From a bacterium (GTDB lineage Bacteria; Verrucomicrobiota; Verrucomicrobiae; JAJYAR01): DNA of 21,470 nt. The stretch lies in the NCBI GenBank assembly GCA_021779435.1, contig JAJYAR010000006.1:1-21470 (forward strand), written 5' to 3'. The translations under genes and the position numbers were made by a program. Below the pieces are notes generated by a model. It was not told where the DNA came from and searched no databases. It was given only the letters and a program-made list of their open reading frames with translations. Positions 1-8,341 of the stretch are shown here, piece by piece; the first letter of the stretch is position 1, and each line of letters begins with the position of its first letter.

Positions 1-414
1 GTGGGCACGGGCCGCGGCGCGCGTGAGGGGGTGCTGGTGCGGAACGCGGAGTCGCTGGAGATGCTGGCGAAGGTGACGACGCTGGTGGTGGACAAGACGG
101 GCACGCTGACGCTGGGACGGCCCGTGGTGACGACGGTGGTGGCGGCGGAGGGCGTGAGCGAGGCGGAGTTGCTGATGGCGACCCGGACCTACGATGTTGT
201 CGTCAGCGATCACCTTATGGCCGGCGAGGAGGGACTTCGCTTTCTCGAGCGCGCCGCCAAGCTGCGCCCCGGAACACGGCGGATCATGCTGACCGGCTAC
301 ATGAATCCCGAGCTGATCTCGCGCAGCGTCGCCGTGGCGGGACTGTCCGCCTGCCTCGTCAAACCCGTGCACGCCGCGGAACTGGCGGGTGCGATCCATG
401 CCGCGCTGAAGTAG
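1..414 (+). pseudogene. Chimeric fragment: P1B-type metal ATPase piece fused to C-terminal half of a response-regulator receiver domain
   Basis: The frame is open from the first base, so the 5' end is probably outside the window and the GTG at base 1 need not be a start. Residues 1-60 are a heavy-metal P-type ATPase (CopA-like) segment with the phosphorylation motif DKTGT near residue 32 and the usual preceding stretch (GVLVRNAESLE). From about residue 61 the protein becomes the second half of a CheY-like receiver: beta-3 with the phosphoacceptor Asp (VVVSDHLMAG), the conserved Thr (MLTGY) and the conserved Lys (LVKPV). The ATPase lacks everything after the phosphorylation site, and the receiver lacks its acidic pair and first two beta strands, so neither domain can be functional. 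Codon use changes at the join near base 180: before it nearly every codon is GTG, GCG, ACG or CTG; after it GTT, GTC, GAT and CTT appear. The join is either a contig-edge assembly chimera or a real deletion/recombination scar. Confidence 0.75.
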
Positions 415-506
415 GCGCGTTCGCGAAGCTGGCTGACGCGGCTACGGCAGACGGGCGCGGGACTGGAGACGGAAGCCGTGGACGGTTGGATATTATCCAT
501 TTACCT

Positions 507-531
507 GGGCCCACGATATGGCATCGTGCCC
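507..531 (+). promoter_or_regulatory. Small hairpin just upstream of the 543 start
   Basis: CACGAT (512-517) and ATCGTG (523-528) form a 6-bp stem around a 5-nt loop, extended by GGG/CCC with a bulge. It lies 12 bases before the ATG at 543. It could shape translation of the membrane-anchored protein; that role is only inference. Confidence 0.3.
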
Positions 532-542
532 GACACCCCCCC

Positions 543-1199
543 ATGAAAAAACTCGTCGCGCTTTGGTTCGTGATTGGTGCCCTGGCTGGAACGCTTGTCA
601 CGGATGTCGTTCATCGGGCTCGAGCACGTAGGCACGAGGCAGAAGTTCAGGACCTCGTTACGTTCGCGACGCAGATAACGAGGATGACAATTACGCGAAG
701 TGAGCTGCTCCAGAATCGACTGCTGGTGGAGATATTGAAAGGAGGCGAAGCCGAAGCCGCTCGCGAGCGGTCCTTGGCGGAGCTCGGTAACCAAATCGCG
801 ATGCAAAGGCAGCAACTTGGAGAAGCGCTCAGCAGGATTTCTGGGCCGCCAACGTCGAAAGGACCCGAATCGCAGGTGCGTGACGGATCCACGCGGGCTG
901 CGGCGGTAAAGCTCGATGCAAACCAATGGGAGGCCCCGCACGCCATGTGGCAGTGGGTCGAGAAGAACATGCCGGGAGCGAAGCCGATCGGAGTGCGACC
1001 AATGAATCCGGATCTCCGCTCGGGCGCTCAAACGTGCGACATGGAATTTGCCCAGGGATGTGTCTTCGCAACATTGCGTGCGACGATGCCGGACAAGTCG
1101 GCCCGAACGGTGTACTTCGACGTCACGAAGGGATTTGTGGCTCCAGATTCGCCGGTGCAGGCCATGGGAGCCGCGTCTCCTGCAGGAGCGCTGAAGTAG
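543..1199 (+). CDS. Hypothetical membrane-anchored protein with coiled-coil region
   Basis: I do not recognise the family. The frame is open from base 486, but the ATG at 543 begins a convincing membrane anchor: MKK, then a hydrophobic stretch at residues 4-22, then a basic run (HRARARRHE), implying cytoplasmic-to-periplasmic anchoring. Residues 30-105 are rich in Glu, Arg, Leu and Gln and look helical/coiled-coil. The C-terminal part (about 125-218) contains two cysteines ten residues apart (TCDMEFAQGC) that could form a disulfide if exported. The length is 218 aa. No Shine-Dalgarno precedes the start, only a run of seven C residues. It is convergent with uvrA and not obviously in an operon. 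The antisense frame over the same region is Arg/Ser/His-rich and looks like a shadow. Confidence 0.7.
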   Translation: MKKLVALWFVIGALAGTLVTDVVHRARARRHEAEVQDLVTFATQITRMTITRSELLQNRLLVEILKGGEAEAARERSLAELGNQIAMQRQQLGEALSRISGPPTSKGPESQVRDGSTRAAAVKLDANQWEAPHAMWQWVEKNMPGAKPIGVRPMNPDLRSGAQTCDMEFAQGCVFATLRATMPDKSARTVYFDVTKGFVAPDSPVQAMGAASPAGALK

Positions 1200-1286
1200 G
1201 CCGTCGTGAACGAGAAGATCGGGAAGAGCTGATGGGCGAGGTCCCGATGTTGTCCGTTCAGTAGGCGCGGGTCGTGCGGCAGAGGA

Positions 1287-1307
1287 GTTGCGCGGCGAGC
1301 GCGCAAC
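1287..1307. repeat. GTTGCG-type intergenic palindrome (REP-like), copy 1
   Basis: This is a perfect 8-bp inverted repeat, GTTGCGCG and CGCGCAAC, separated by GCGAG. It matches the element at 19858-19878 except for one loop base. It lies between the convergent hypothetical gene and uvrA. Confidence 0.7.
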
Positions 1308-1317
1308 CCACGTCGGA

Positions 1318-1335
1318 CCGGGCATCGCTGCCCGG
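1318..1335. terminator. Hairpin between convergent genes, possible terminator of uvrA
   Basis: CCGGGCA (1318-1324) and TGCCCGG (1329-1335) pair perfectly around a TCGC loop, 7 bases beyond the uvrA stop codon on the minus strand. No U tract follows in either direction, so it is at best a weak or factor-assisted terminator or a 3' end stabiliser. Confidence 0.4.
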
Positions 1336-1342
1336 CTGCAGA

Positions 1343-4300
1343 CTACGTCCGTTTGCGGCCGCTCAGCTTCGCCTTCAGGTACGGCGCCGTCGGGCTGCGC
1401 TTCACCTTCAATAGTCCCGCGAGATCGCCCTGATACAGGAGCTCACCTCCGTCGGGTCCGCCGACAGGACCGAGTTCGAGAATGTAATCCGCTTCCGCAA
1501 GAAGATCGATGTGATGCTCGATCACGACGACCAGATGCCCCTGGTCCACGAGCGAGTGGAGGACCTTTATCAGCTTTTCGCAGTCGCTCAGGTGAAGTCC
1601 GATCGTGGGCTCCTCGAGCAGGTAAATGTTGCGCGGCAGTTCGCCGCGGCTGCGCTCGCGATACGACGCAAGGCCGGTCGAAAGCTCGGTGACGAGTTTG
1701 AGGCGCTGCGCCTCGCCGCCGCTGAGTGTCGGTGAGCTCTGGCCAAGTGTCAGGTAGCCGAGTCCGCAGTCGACCATCAGCTGGCACACCTGCGAAAGCT
1801 GTGAGTGGAAATCGAAGAACTGGGCCGCCTCCTCGAACGTGAGCTCGAGCACCTGCCCAATATTCCTCCCCTTCCACGTGATGTCCGCGAGCTCCGGGCT
1901 GTACCGGGAACCGCGGCAGTCGTCGCACGGCAGGTACGTCTCCGGCATGAATGCCATCTCCAGCTTGATCCGGCCGGCCCCGGCGCAGGTCGGACAACGT
2001 CCGCCCGCGGTGTTGAACGAGAACCGCGAGGCCGTGTACCCGCGGATCTTGGACTCGGGCAGCGACGCGAAGAACTGCCGGATCAGGTCGAAGATCCCGA
2101 GATACGTCGCCGGCGTGGACCGGGGTGTCTTTCCAATCGGTGACTGGTCGACCTCGATCACGCGTCTGAACCGGTCGCCGCCGCGCAGTTCGTCGAAAAT
2201 CGGGAGACGGGAGGGCGAGCCTGCCTCCTCGGTTTCGTAGCCGGTCTGTTTCTGAAACTCGCGGCCGGTAAGCCGCGCCTTCTTCTCCTTGATGGCGTGC
2301 GCCGCGGCCGGCTGAAGGAGATCGCGGAACAGCGTGGATTTTCCCGCGCCGCTCGGGCCGGCGACCATGACGAGACGCCCGGCCGGAAGCCGGATGTCAA
2401 AGCCCTTGAGATTTCGCAGACGCGCACCGGTGAGTTCGAGCCAGCTGATTTTCGATTCTCGATTCTCGATTCTCGATTTGGTCGGAGCCGGTCGCGATGC
2501 AACCTTGGCCGCCGAAAGCGGGGTGAGGGCAGCCCGCCCACAACCGTCCGCCCCGGCCAGCGGACGGTAGCTGCCGCGTGTCGGATGAGGGATGCCCTTC
2601 GCGAGAAAGAGTCCCGTCAGCGACTTCTCGCTGCGCTTGATTTCGTCGGGCGTTCCATTCGCGAGGAGTTCGCCGCCATGCACGCCGGCAGCCGGCCCGA
2701 GATCGATGATGCGATCCGCCCTCTCCATCACATCCTCGTCGTGCTCCACGACCAGCAGCGTGTTGCCCTTCTCGCGGAGCGCCTGGAGCGTCTCAATCAG
2801 CCGGTCGTTGTCGCGCGCATGGAGTCCGATGCTCGGCTCGTCGAGAACGTACAGCACGCCGGACAGGTTCGAGCCGAGCTGCGCCGCCAGCCGGATGCGT
2901 TGCGCCTCGCCGCCGGACAACGTCTCGGTCGGCCGGTCCATCGACAGGTACCCGAGCCCCACATGATCAAGGAAGCTCAGGCGCTCCTCGATCTGCGGAA
3001 CGATGTCCTGGACGATGAGCTTTCCGCGGGCGTCGAGATCGACCGCCTTCAGATGTGCGAGCAGTTGCGACGGCGTCGAGCGCAGCAGACCGGGCAGCGA
3101 AAGACTGTACACTCCGCCCGTCGCGGATTTGGCGCGTCCCTTGAAATACAGCTTCACCGAGCGACCGACACGATTGAGCCGCTCGCCGTGGCAGTCCGGG
3201 CATGGACGACCGGCATCGGAGACGTCCTCGGCCGATTCGATTCCAAACTCCCGCAGCCGGGCAGTCGGATCCTCTTTGTCGTCCTCGCCCTTCTCCTCGA
3301 GCATCCACGGAAACACGCGACCGTGACCGCGGCATGTCGGACACCAGCCACGTGGTGAGTTGAAGGAGAAATTCTTGGGATCGAGTTCCGGGAAGGACTC
3401 GCCGGTCTCGATGTCCGTGCGTGTGGTGGAGAACCATGACAGCACGTCGCCGCGTTCCGTGAGCAGGAAGCATGCGCCCTTGCCGAGCGAGAGCGCGCGT
3501 TCCAGTGCCGCGGCCCTGGCCGCCTCGGGCTTCGCCGGCTCCGGTTTCGCGGCTCCCCGCGCGGACTTCGCCTTCCGGGTGGTGGCGACCGGAACGCCCA
3601 TCGTCTGACCGTCGGCAAGATCGGCGACGACGACTTCGATGTCGTGCTCCCGATAGCGATCGAGCTTCTGGAACGCAGCGACCGGAACGAGACGGCCGTC
3701 GGCGCGCATCAGGCTGAATCCCTGATCGCCGATCCATGTCGCGATCGGCTGATGGTGACCCTTGCGACCGCGGATCAACGGCGCGCATAGGTAGAGATGC
3801 TTCGCCTTTCGCGCCGACGGCTGCGCCAGCACGCGGGCCAGGAGCTGCTTCAAGGCAGCCGGCGAGAGCGGCGTGACCGGCTTTCCCGTGTCCGGGTGGT
3901 GCTGGATCCCAAGTCGCGCGTACAACAGGCGCAGGTATTGCGCCACCTCGGTGATCGTCGCGACGGTTGATTTCCGTGACCCGCGCGTGACGCGCTGCTC
4001 GATGGCGACGGTCGGTGGAATTCCCGAGAGGCGATCGATCGCGGGACGCGGGAGCTGTTCGACAAACTGGCGCGCGTACGGCGACATTGATTCCATGAAC
4101 CGCCGCTGGCCTTCGGCGAACACGATGTCGAATGCGAGCGTGGACTTGCCCGATCCCGAGACGCCCGTGACCACGCTCAGCTGCCGGTGCGGGATGGCGA
4201 GCGTGAGGTTCTTGAGATTGTTCTCCCTCGCGCCCTCGATGAGCAGCTGCTGCGGCGGCGCTTCGGATCCCGGAACGGTGCGACCGCGCTTCGCGGGAGC

Positions 4301-7300
4301 CACGCCATACGCCGCCTGTGTTTCCGCGGCCAGGAGTTCGCGATCTGCTGCGGTCGCACCGTGACTTCCAAGAGCGTCGCGAAGGAACGGCGAGGTTGCC
4401 GTGACTGCCTCGGCGACGGTCTCTGGCGTGCCCTCGGCGATGATGCGACCGCCGGCGGCTCCTGCCTCCGGCCCCACTTCAAAGAGCCAGTCGGCGGATT
4501 TCAGCACGTCGAGATTGTGCTCGATCACAACAACGCTGTGCCCGCGCTCGACGAGCGCCTGAAGCACGCCGATCAACCGGTTCACATCGTGCCGGTGCAA
4601 CCCCGTGGTCGGCTCGTCGAGGAGCAGCAAAGCCCCACGCCCGCCCTCTCCCTTGGAACCGTGGCTCGCGGGCGCCTCGGCGCCGGAGAAGCCGCTCAGA
4701 TAGCCGACGAGCTTCAGTCGTTGCGATTCGCCGCCGCTCAGCGTGTTCAGCGGCTGCCCAAGCGTCAGGTACCCGAGTCCCACCTGGTCGAGGGTCGCGA
4801 GCCGCGCGCGGATCGACGCATTCTCCGCGAAGAGCGGCAAGGCGTCGGTCACGCTCGTGGCAAGCAGGTCGGCCACCGAGCGTCCATTCCAGCGGATCGC
4901 GAGCACCTCCGGTTTGAAACGCCGGCCCTCGCACACGGGGCAGGGGACGAACACGTCGGAAAGAAACTGCATCTCGACCCGCTCGTAACCGAGTCCCTGG
5001 CAGTGTTCGCAACGGCCGTCGCCGCTGTTGAACGAAAATGACGAGGCGGTGAATCCGGCCCCCTGCGCCTCGGGTGTCCGTGCGTACAGCTCGCGAATCA
5101 GGTCCCACGCCTCGGTGTACAGCGCGGGATTCGAGCGCGGCGTTCGCGAAAGCGGCGATTGATCGACGAGTACGATGTCACCGAGCGGCACGTCGCTTTC
5201 GATTGAGCCGATCGACGCCGGGTCCTCGGTGAGCCGATGGAGCTGCGTGACGAGCCCCTGGTACAGGACATTGTCGAGGAGCGTGGATTTGCCGGAGCCG
5301 GAGACGCCGCTCAGGCAGACCAGCCGCTGCAACGGCACGGCGATCGAGAGGTCGCGGAGATTGTGCTTCGTCGCGTTCCGAATGCGGAGCCTCGGCGTCT
5401 GAGGACCCACCGGCCGGCGCTTCGCCGGCACCGCGACCGACTTGCGTCCGGAAAAATAGGCGCCGGTGAGGCTTTGCTCGGACAGGAGCAGCTCCGGAAC
5501 GGTCCCCTGGAAGACGATGTAACCGCCTCGGCTGCCCGGCTCGGGACCCACCTCGATGACGTGGTCGGCCGCGCGGATCATCGCCTCATCGTGTTCGACG
5601 ACGACGACCGTGTTTCCGGCGTCGGTTAACGAGCGGATGATCGCGATGAGCCGGTCGATATCGCGGGCGTGAAGTCCCACGCTCGGCTCATCGAGCACGA
5701 ACAGGGTGTCGACGAGCGATGTTCCAAGACAGCTGGTGAGATTGACGCGCTCCACTTCGCCGCCGGAGAGCGTCTTCGAGGGACGGTCGAGCGTGAGGTA
5801 GCCGAGCCCGACCTGCTCGAGGTACCGAAGCCGTGTGATGATGGAGTCGTAGGCGAGGTCGACGGAACGGTCGGCGGATTGCGGGGCTCGGACTGCGGAG
5901 GCCGGAAGGGAGCCGGATATCAACGCCAGCAGCTCGGACACCGGGAGTTCGTACAGCTCGGGCAGCGTGCGGCCCTGCCATTTCCAGCAGAGCGATTCCG
6001 GCTGAAGCCTGCGGCCGCCGCAAGCCGGGCAAGGGTTGTAGGCGCGATACCGCGAGAGAAAGACGCGGACGTGCATCTTGTACGTCGTCTTTTCGAGCCA
6101 GCGGAAAAAGCCCTTCACGCCATACCAATACTTGGGCCAGGTCCTGCCGTTCTCCTCGCCGTATCCCGGCTCGCCGTCGATCACGTAGGCCTGCTGCTCC
6201 GGCGTGAGCGACGCGAACGGAACGTTTGTCGGGATCTTCCTCTTGCGCGCAAACACGCGCAGATCATCGAGTGACGAACGGTACACCTCTCCCTCCCAGC
6301 AACGCAGGGCACCGTCGTCGATGGATAACGAGGTGTCCGGGAGCGCGAGCCGGTAGTCGATCTCGATCACGCGGCCGAACCCGCGGCAGTTCGGGCAGGC
6401 CCCGAGTGGTGAGTTGAACGAGAACAGGGCTGGCGTGGCGGGACGGAACCGGCGGCCGGTTTTCGGCGAATGCAGCCCGCGCGAGAAATGGCCAAGCTCC
6501 TGGAATTGAGGAATGCGGCTCGCGGATTGGGGATCGGGCGTTTCGCCGAGGATGTGGACTTCGCCATTGCCGAAATGGAGTGCGGTTTCGACCGCTTCGA
6601 GGAAGCGCGATTTGTTCTCGGGCGTGAGGGTGACGCGGTCTTGGGCGACGAAAAGCCGCTGCTGGGATTTGAGGGCGGCGAGGAGTCCGGCGTTGAGGGC
6701 GGGGCGTTGGGATGCGGACGCCGGTGTGGCCGTCGTCGGAACATCATCGATCCGGTGCGCGGTCCAACCTTCAGCACTGTCGGCCGTCAACACGCGGACA
6801 TACGACTGGGCCTTGAGGTTGTTGAGGACCTCAGGCCAGGTCAGGTTCTCGGGCCTCGTGACCTGAAACGCGATGACCACGGTGCGGCCGGGGTCGGCTG
6901 CCGTGGATTTGGCCCAGATCGACTGTGGGTTGTCGTCCTCAACCCTTTCGCCGGTTTCGGGGTCGAAGCACCCGGCGACGTGGCTGAACCAGACTTTGAA
7001 GTAGTCCGTCAGCTCCGTCATCGTGCCGACGGTCGACCGAGATGTTTTTACGGTATTCGTCTGCTCGATCGCGATGGAGGGCCGGATGTTCTCGATCGAG
7101 TCGACCTTTGGCTTGTCCAACAGGTCGAGAAACTGGCGGGTAAACGCGCTGAACGTCTCAACGTAGCGCCGCTGTCCTTCCGCGTGGAGCGTGTCGAAAA
7201 CGAGCGAGGACTTCCCGGCGCCGCTCAATCCCGTGACAACGACGTACTTGCCCAACGGGACATCGAGATCGAAGCCTTTGAGGTTGTTCTGGCGCACACC

Positions 7301-7402
7301 GCGAAGGCGGATGCAGTCGAGCTTGGCTGGGACGGACACAGGATCTGAGAAGAACACCGTCTCCACCAAGTGAACGAGAACAAAGAACGCAAACGGGGGC
7401 AT
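1343..7402 (-). CDS. uvrA: Excinuclease ABC subunit A, double-length four-module form
   Basis: This is the damage-recognition ATPase of nucleotide excision repair, acting with UvrB/UvrC in the cytoplasm. At 2019 aa it is about twice the usual ~940 aa and contains two complete UvrA units. Walker A motifs lie at residues 58-65, 699-706, 1080-1087 and 1682-1689; LSGGE signatures at 545, 888, 1495 and 1893; Walker B Asp-Glu at 571, 929 and 1521. The fourth is Glu-Glu (YLLEEP, 1930-1931). Switch His residues are at 604, 962, 1554 and 1963. All four zinc modules keep CxxC pairs (336/339 with 458/461; 798/801 with 821/824; 1354/1357 with 1401/1404; 1803/1806 with 1826/1829). The start is uncertain: the first ~20 residues are hydrophobic and not UvrA-like, and a GTG at 7339 lies just before the conserved region. 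A heptanucleotide tandem encodes the linker near residues 1643-1653. Long UvrA (~1800 aa) is known in chlamydiae. Confidence 0.97.
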   Translation of the reverse strand: MPPFAFFVLVHLVETVFFSDPVSVPAKLDCIRLRGVRQNNLKGFDLDVPLGKYVVVTGLSGAGKSSLVFDTLHAEGQRRYVETFSAFTRQFLDLLDKPKVDSIENIRPSIAIEQTNTVKTSRSTVGTMTELTDYFKVWFSHVAGCFDPETGERVEDDNPQSIWAKSTAADPGRTVVIAFQVTRPENLTWPEVLNNLKAQSYVRVLTADSAEGWTAHRIDDVPTTATPASASQRPALNAGLLAALKSQQRLFVAQDRVTLTPENKSRFLEAVETALHFGNGEVHILGETPDPQSASRIPQFQELGHFSRGLHSPKTGRRFRPATPALFSFNSPLGACPNCRGFGRVIEIDYRLALPDTSLSIDDGALRCWEGEVYRSSLDDLRVFARKRKIPTNVPFASLTPEQQAYVIDGEPGYGEENGRTWPKYWYGVKGFFRWLEKTTYKMHVRVFLSRYRAYNPCPACGGRRLQPESLCWKWQGRTLPELYELPVSELLALISGSLPASAVRAPQSADRSVDLAYDSIITRLRYLEQVGLGYLTLDRPSKTLSGGEVERVNLTSCLGTSLVDTLFVLDEPSVGLHARDIDRLIAIIRSLTDAGNTVVVVEHDEAMIRAADHVIEVGPEPGSRGGYIVFQGTVPELLLSEQSLTGAYFSGRKSVAVPAKRRPVGPQTPRLRIRNATKHNLRDLSIAVPLQRLVCLSGVSGSGKSTLLDNVLYQGLVTQLHRLTEDPASIGSIESDVPLGDIVLVDQSPLSRTPRSNPALYTEAWDLIRELYARTPEAQGAGFTASSFSFNSGDGRCEHCQGLGYERVEMQFLSDVFVPCPVCEGRRFKPEVLAIRWNGRSVADLLATSVTDALPLFAENASIRARLATLDQVGLGYLTLGQPLNTLSGGESQRLKLVGYLSGFSGAEAPASHGSKGEGGRGALLLLDEPTTGLHRHDVNRLIGVLQALVERGHSVVVIEHNLDVLKSADWLFEVGPEAGAAGGRIIAEGTPETVAEAVTATSPFLRDALGSHGATAADRELLAAETQAAYGVAPAKRGRTVPGSEAPPQQLLIEGARENNLKNLTLAIPHRQLSVVTGVSGSGKSTLAFDIVFAEGQRRFMESMSPYARQFVEQLPRPAIDRLSGIPPTVAIEQRVTRGSRKSTVATITEVAQYLRLLYARLGIQHHPDTGKPVTPLSPAALKQLLARVLAQPSARKAKHLYLCAPLIRGRKGHHQPIATWIGDQGFSLMRADGRLVPVAAFQKLDRYREHDIEVVVADLADGQTMGVPVATTRKAKSARGAAKPEPAKPEAARAAALERALSLGKGACFLLTERGDVLSWFSTTRTDIETGESFPELDPKNFSFNSPRGWCPTCRGHGRVFPWMLEEKGEDDKEDPTARLREFGIESAEDVSDAGRPCPDCHGERLNRVGRSVKLYFKGRAKSATGGVYSLSLPGLLRSTPSQLLAHLKAVDLDARGKLIVQDIVPQIEERLSFLDHVGLGYLSMDRPTETLSGGEAQRIRLAAQLGSNLSGVLYVLDEPSIGLHARDNDRLIETLQALREKGNTLLVVEHDEDVMERADRIIDLGPAAGVHGGELLANGTPDEIKRSEKSLTGLFLAKGIPHPTRGSYRPLAGADGCGRAALTPLSAAKVASRPAPTKSRIENRESKISWLELTGARLRNLKGFDIRLPAGRLVMVAGPSGAGKSTLFRDLLQPAAAHAIKEKKARLTGREFQKQTGYETEEAGSPSRLPIFDELRGGDRFRRVIEVDQSPIGKTPRSTPATYLGIFDLIRQFFASLPESKIRGYTASRFSFNTAGGRCPTCAGAGRIKLEMAFMPETYLPCDDCRGSRYSPELADITWKGRNIGQVLELTFEEAAQFFDFHSQLSQVCQLMVDCGLGYLTLGQSSPTLSGGEAQRLKLVTELSTGLASYRERSRGELPRNIYLLEEPTIGLHLSDCEKLIKVLHSLVDQGHLVVVIEHHIDLLAEADYILELGPVGGPDGGELLYQGDLAGLLKVKRSPTAPYLKAKLSGRKRT
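2447..2479. repeat. Heptanucleotide tandem repeat inside uvrA
   Basis: Three perfect GATTCTC units (2454-2474) are flanked by GATTTTC (2447-2453) and a partial GATTT, about 4.7 units in all. On the coding strand it specifies the linker SRIENRESKIS before the fourth ABC module. The unit is 7 nt, so gain or loss of one copy shifts the reading frame. Confidence 0.9.
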
Positions 7403-7515
7403 GCCGTCCGGTCACGCTCCTGGGCGGCGATGCGCGCCCGGGTGCCGTCCACCGAAAGTGCACTGCCTTGCGACTTCGTCGTTTGTGGATCCGTTTCGGT
7501 GAAACCACGCCTCCC
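7403..7515. promoter_or_regulatory. Divergent intergenic region uvrA / doxX
   Basis: These 113 bases separate two divergently oriented genes and must carry both promoters unless uvrA starts at 7339. I see no convincing -35/-10 pair. No LexA-type palindrome was recognised, though only common consensus forms were looked for by eye. Confidence 0.3.
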
Positions 7516-7935
7516 ATGAAACTCCTGCATCTCAACTTCATCCCGCGCAGCGCCGACCTGGGACTGCTCGCGTTGCGCCTTTGGTACGGACTACCGATGC
7601 TGGTTGTGCACGGTTGGGCGAAGGTCACCGGCTTCCAGTCCATGGCCGGCCAGTTTGGGGATCCGATTCACATTGGACAGACGCCGAGCCTCGTGTTGTC
7701 CGCATTTGCCGAGGTGGTTGCCTCGTCGCTGATCGTGCTCGGGCTGTTCACGCGGGCGGCGGCGATCGTGAGTGCGATCAACATGGGAGTGGCTTTCTGG
7801 ATTGTGCACGGCCATCGATTCAGCGGCGCGCCAAGCGGCGAACCTGCGTACCTCTATCTCGGTGCGGCCGTTGTTCTGATTATCGCCGGAGCCGGCCGGT
7901 TCTCGGTCGACGCGAAGATCGGCGCCAAGGCCTGA
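7516..7935 (+). CDS. DoxX family membrane protein
   Basis: This 139-aa protein has about four hydrophobic segments (near residues 14-30, 56-76, 78-95 and 113-130), matching the four-helix DoxX/DoxD-like family. The family includes thiosulfate:quinone oxidoreductase subunits and many uncharacterised inner-membrane proteins linked to redox homeostasis. The early HGWAKVTGF stretch after helix 1 and the GLFTRAAA loop fit DoxX members. The frame is open from 7468, but the ATG at 7516 gives the family-typical N-terminus. The leader has no Shine-Dalgarno sequence (CCTCCC precedes the ATG). The gene stands alone, divergent from uvrA. The specific substrate cannot be read from the sequence. Confidence 0.85.
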   Translation: MKLLHLNFIPRSADLGLLALRLWYGLPMLVVHGWAKVTGFQSMAGQFGDPIHIGQTPSLVLSAFAEVVASSLIVLGLFTRAAAIVSAINMGVAFWIVHGHRFSGAPSGEPAYLYLGAAVVLIIAGAGRFSVDAKIGAKA

Positions 7936-8107
7936 GAGGCTCCACGTTGCAACCCGTTGCACGGAGGGACACATGGAGGAGGTCCAAGCCGCCGCGGGTG
8001 GGGGAGCGCCCGGGGGTGCCAGGTGAATCGCCGGGTGGGTATGGACCCGCCCTTTCGCAGGGAACGGAGGCATGCCACGGCGTTCCATCCGGGGCGTCAC
8101 ATCTCTC

Positions 8108-8341
8108 ATGCTTCCCGCCGACCAGGTAATTGTCCGCGAAATCCCGGTGATCCAGAAGATCATCCAGGATGAGACTTGGCTCGAAGGCGAACGTCGGGGA
8201 TGCCCCGTACCCGCCACAGACGGGACGGTGCGCGAGAACGTCTGCCGCGTTGTCCTTCAGATAGGCCAGCAACTTCGGGATTCGATCACCGCTGCAGCTG
8301 ACCCGGATTGTTCGACCCCGGAGACGACTACTCTCGGCTAG
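8108..8341 (+). CDS. Small conserved-looking protein (77 aa), function unknown
   Basis: The frame encodes a protein-like sequence with mixed charged and hydrophobic residues and a helical core (VIQKIIQDETWLEGERRGC, then NVCRVVLQIGQQLRDSI). It is unlike the Arg/Ser/Pro-rich shadows elsewhere in the window. I have a general recollection of short bacterial proteins with an ETWLEGERRG-like core but cannot name the family. The ATG at 8108 is preferred over 8072 because the conserved-looking part begins just after it. The stop at 8339-8341 lies inside the 3' end of the convergent gene, giving a 14-base tail-to-tail overlap. Confidence 0.55.
   Translation: MLPADQVIVREIPVIQKIIQDETWLEGERRGCPVPATDGTVRENVCRVVLQIGQQLRDSITAAADPDCSTPETTTLG

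Noticed and set aside
501..1325. A 274-codon minus-strand frame over 543-1199
   Set aside because: Its translation is Arg/Ser/His-rich without hydrophobic pattern. The plus-strand frame has a proper membrane anchor and balanced composition.
2297..7348. Many plus-strand frames of 100-350 codons inside uvrA
   Set aside because: They are Arg/Ala-rich shadows of a continuous, fully recognisable UvrA on the other strand.
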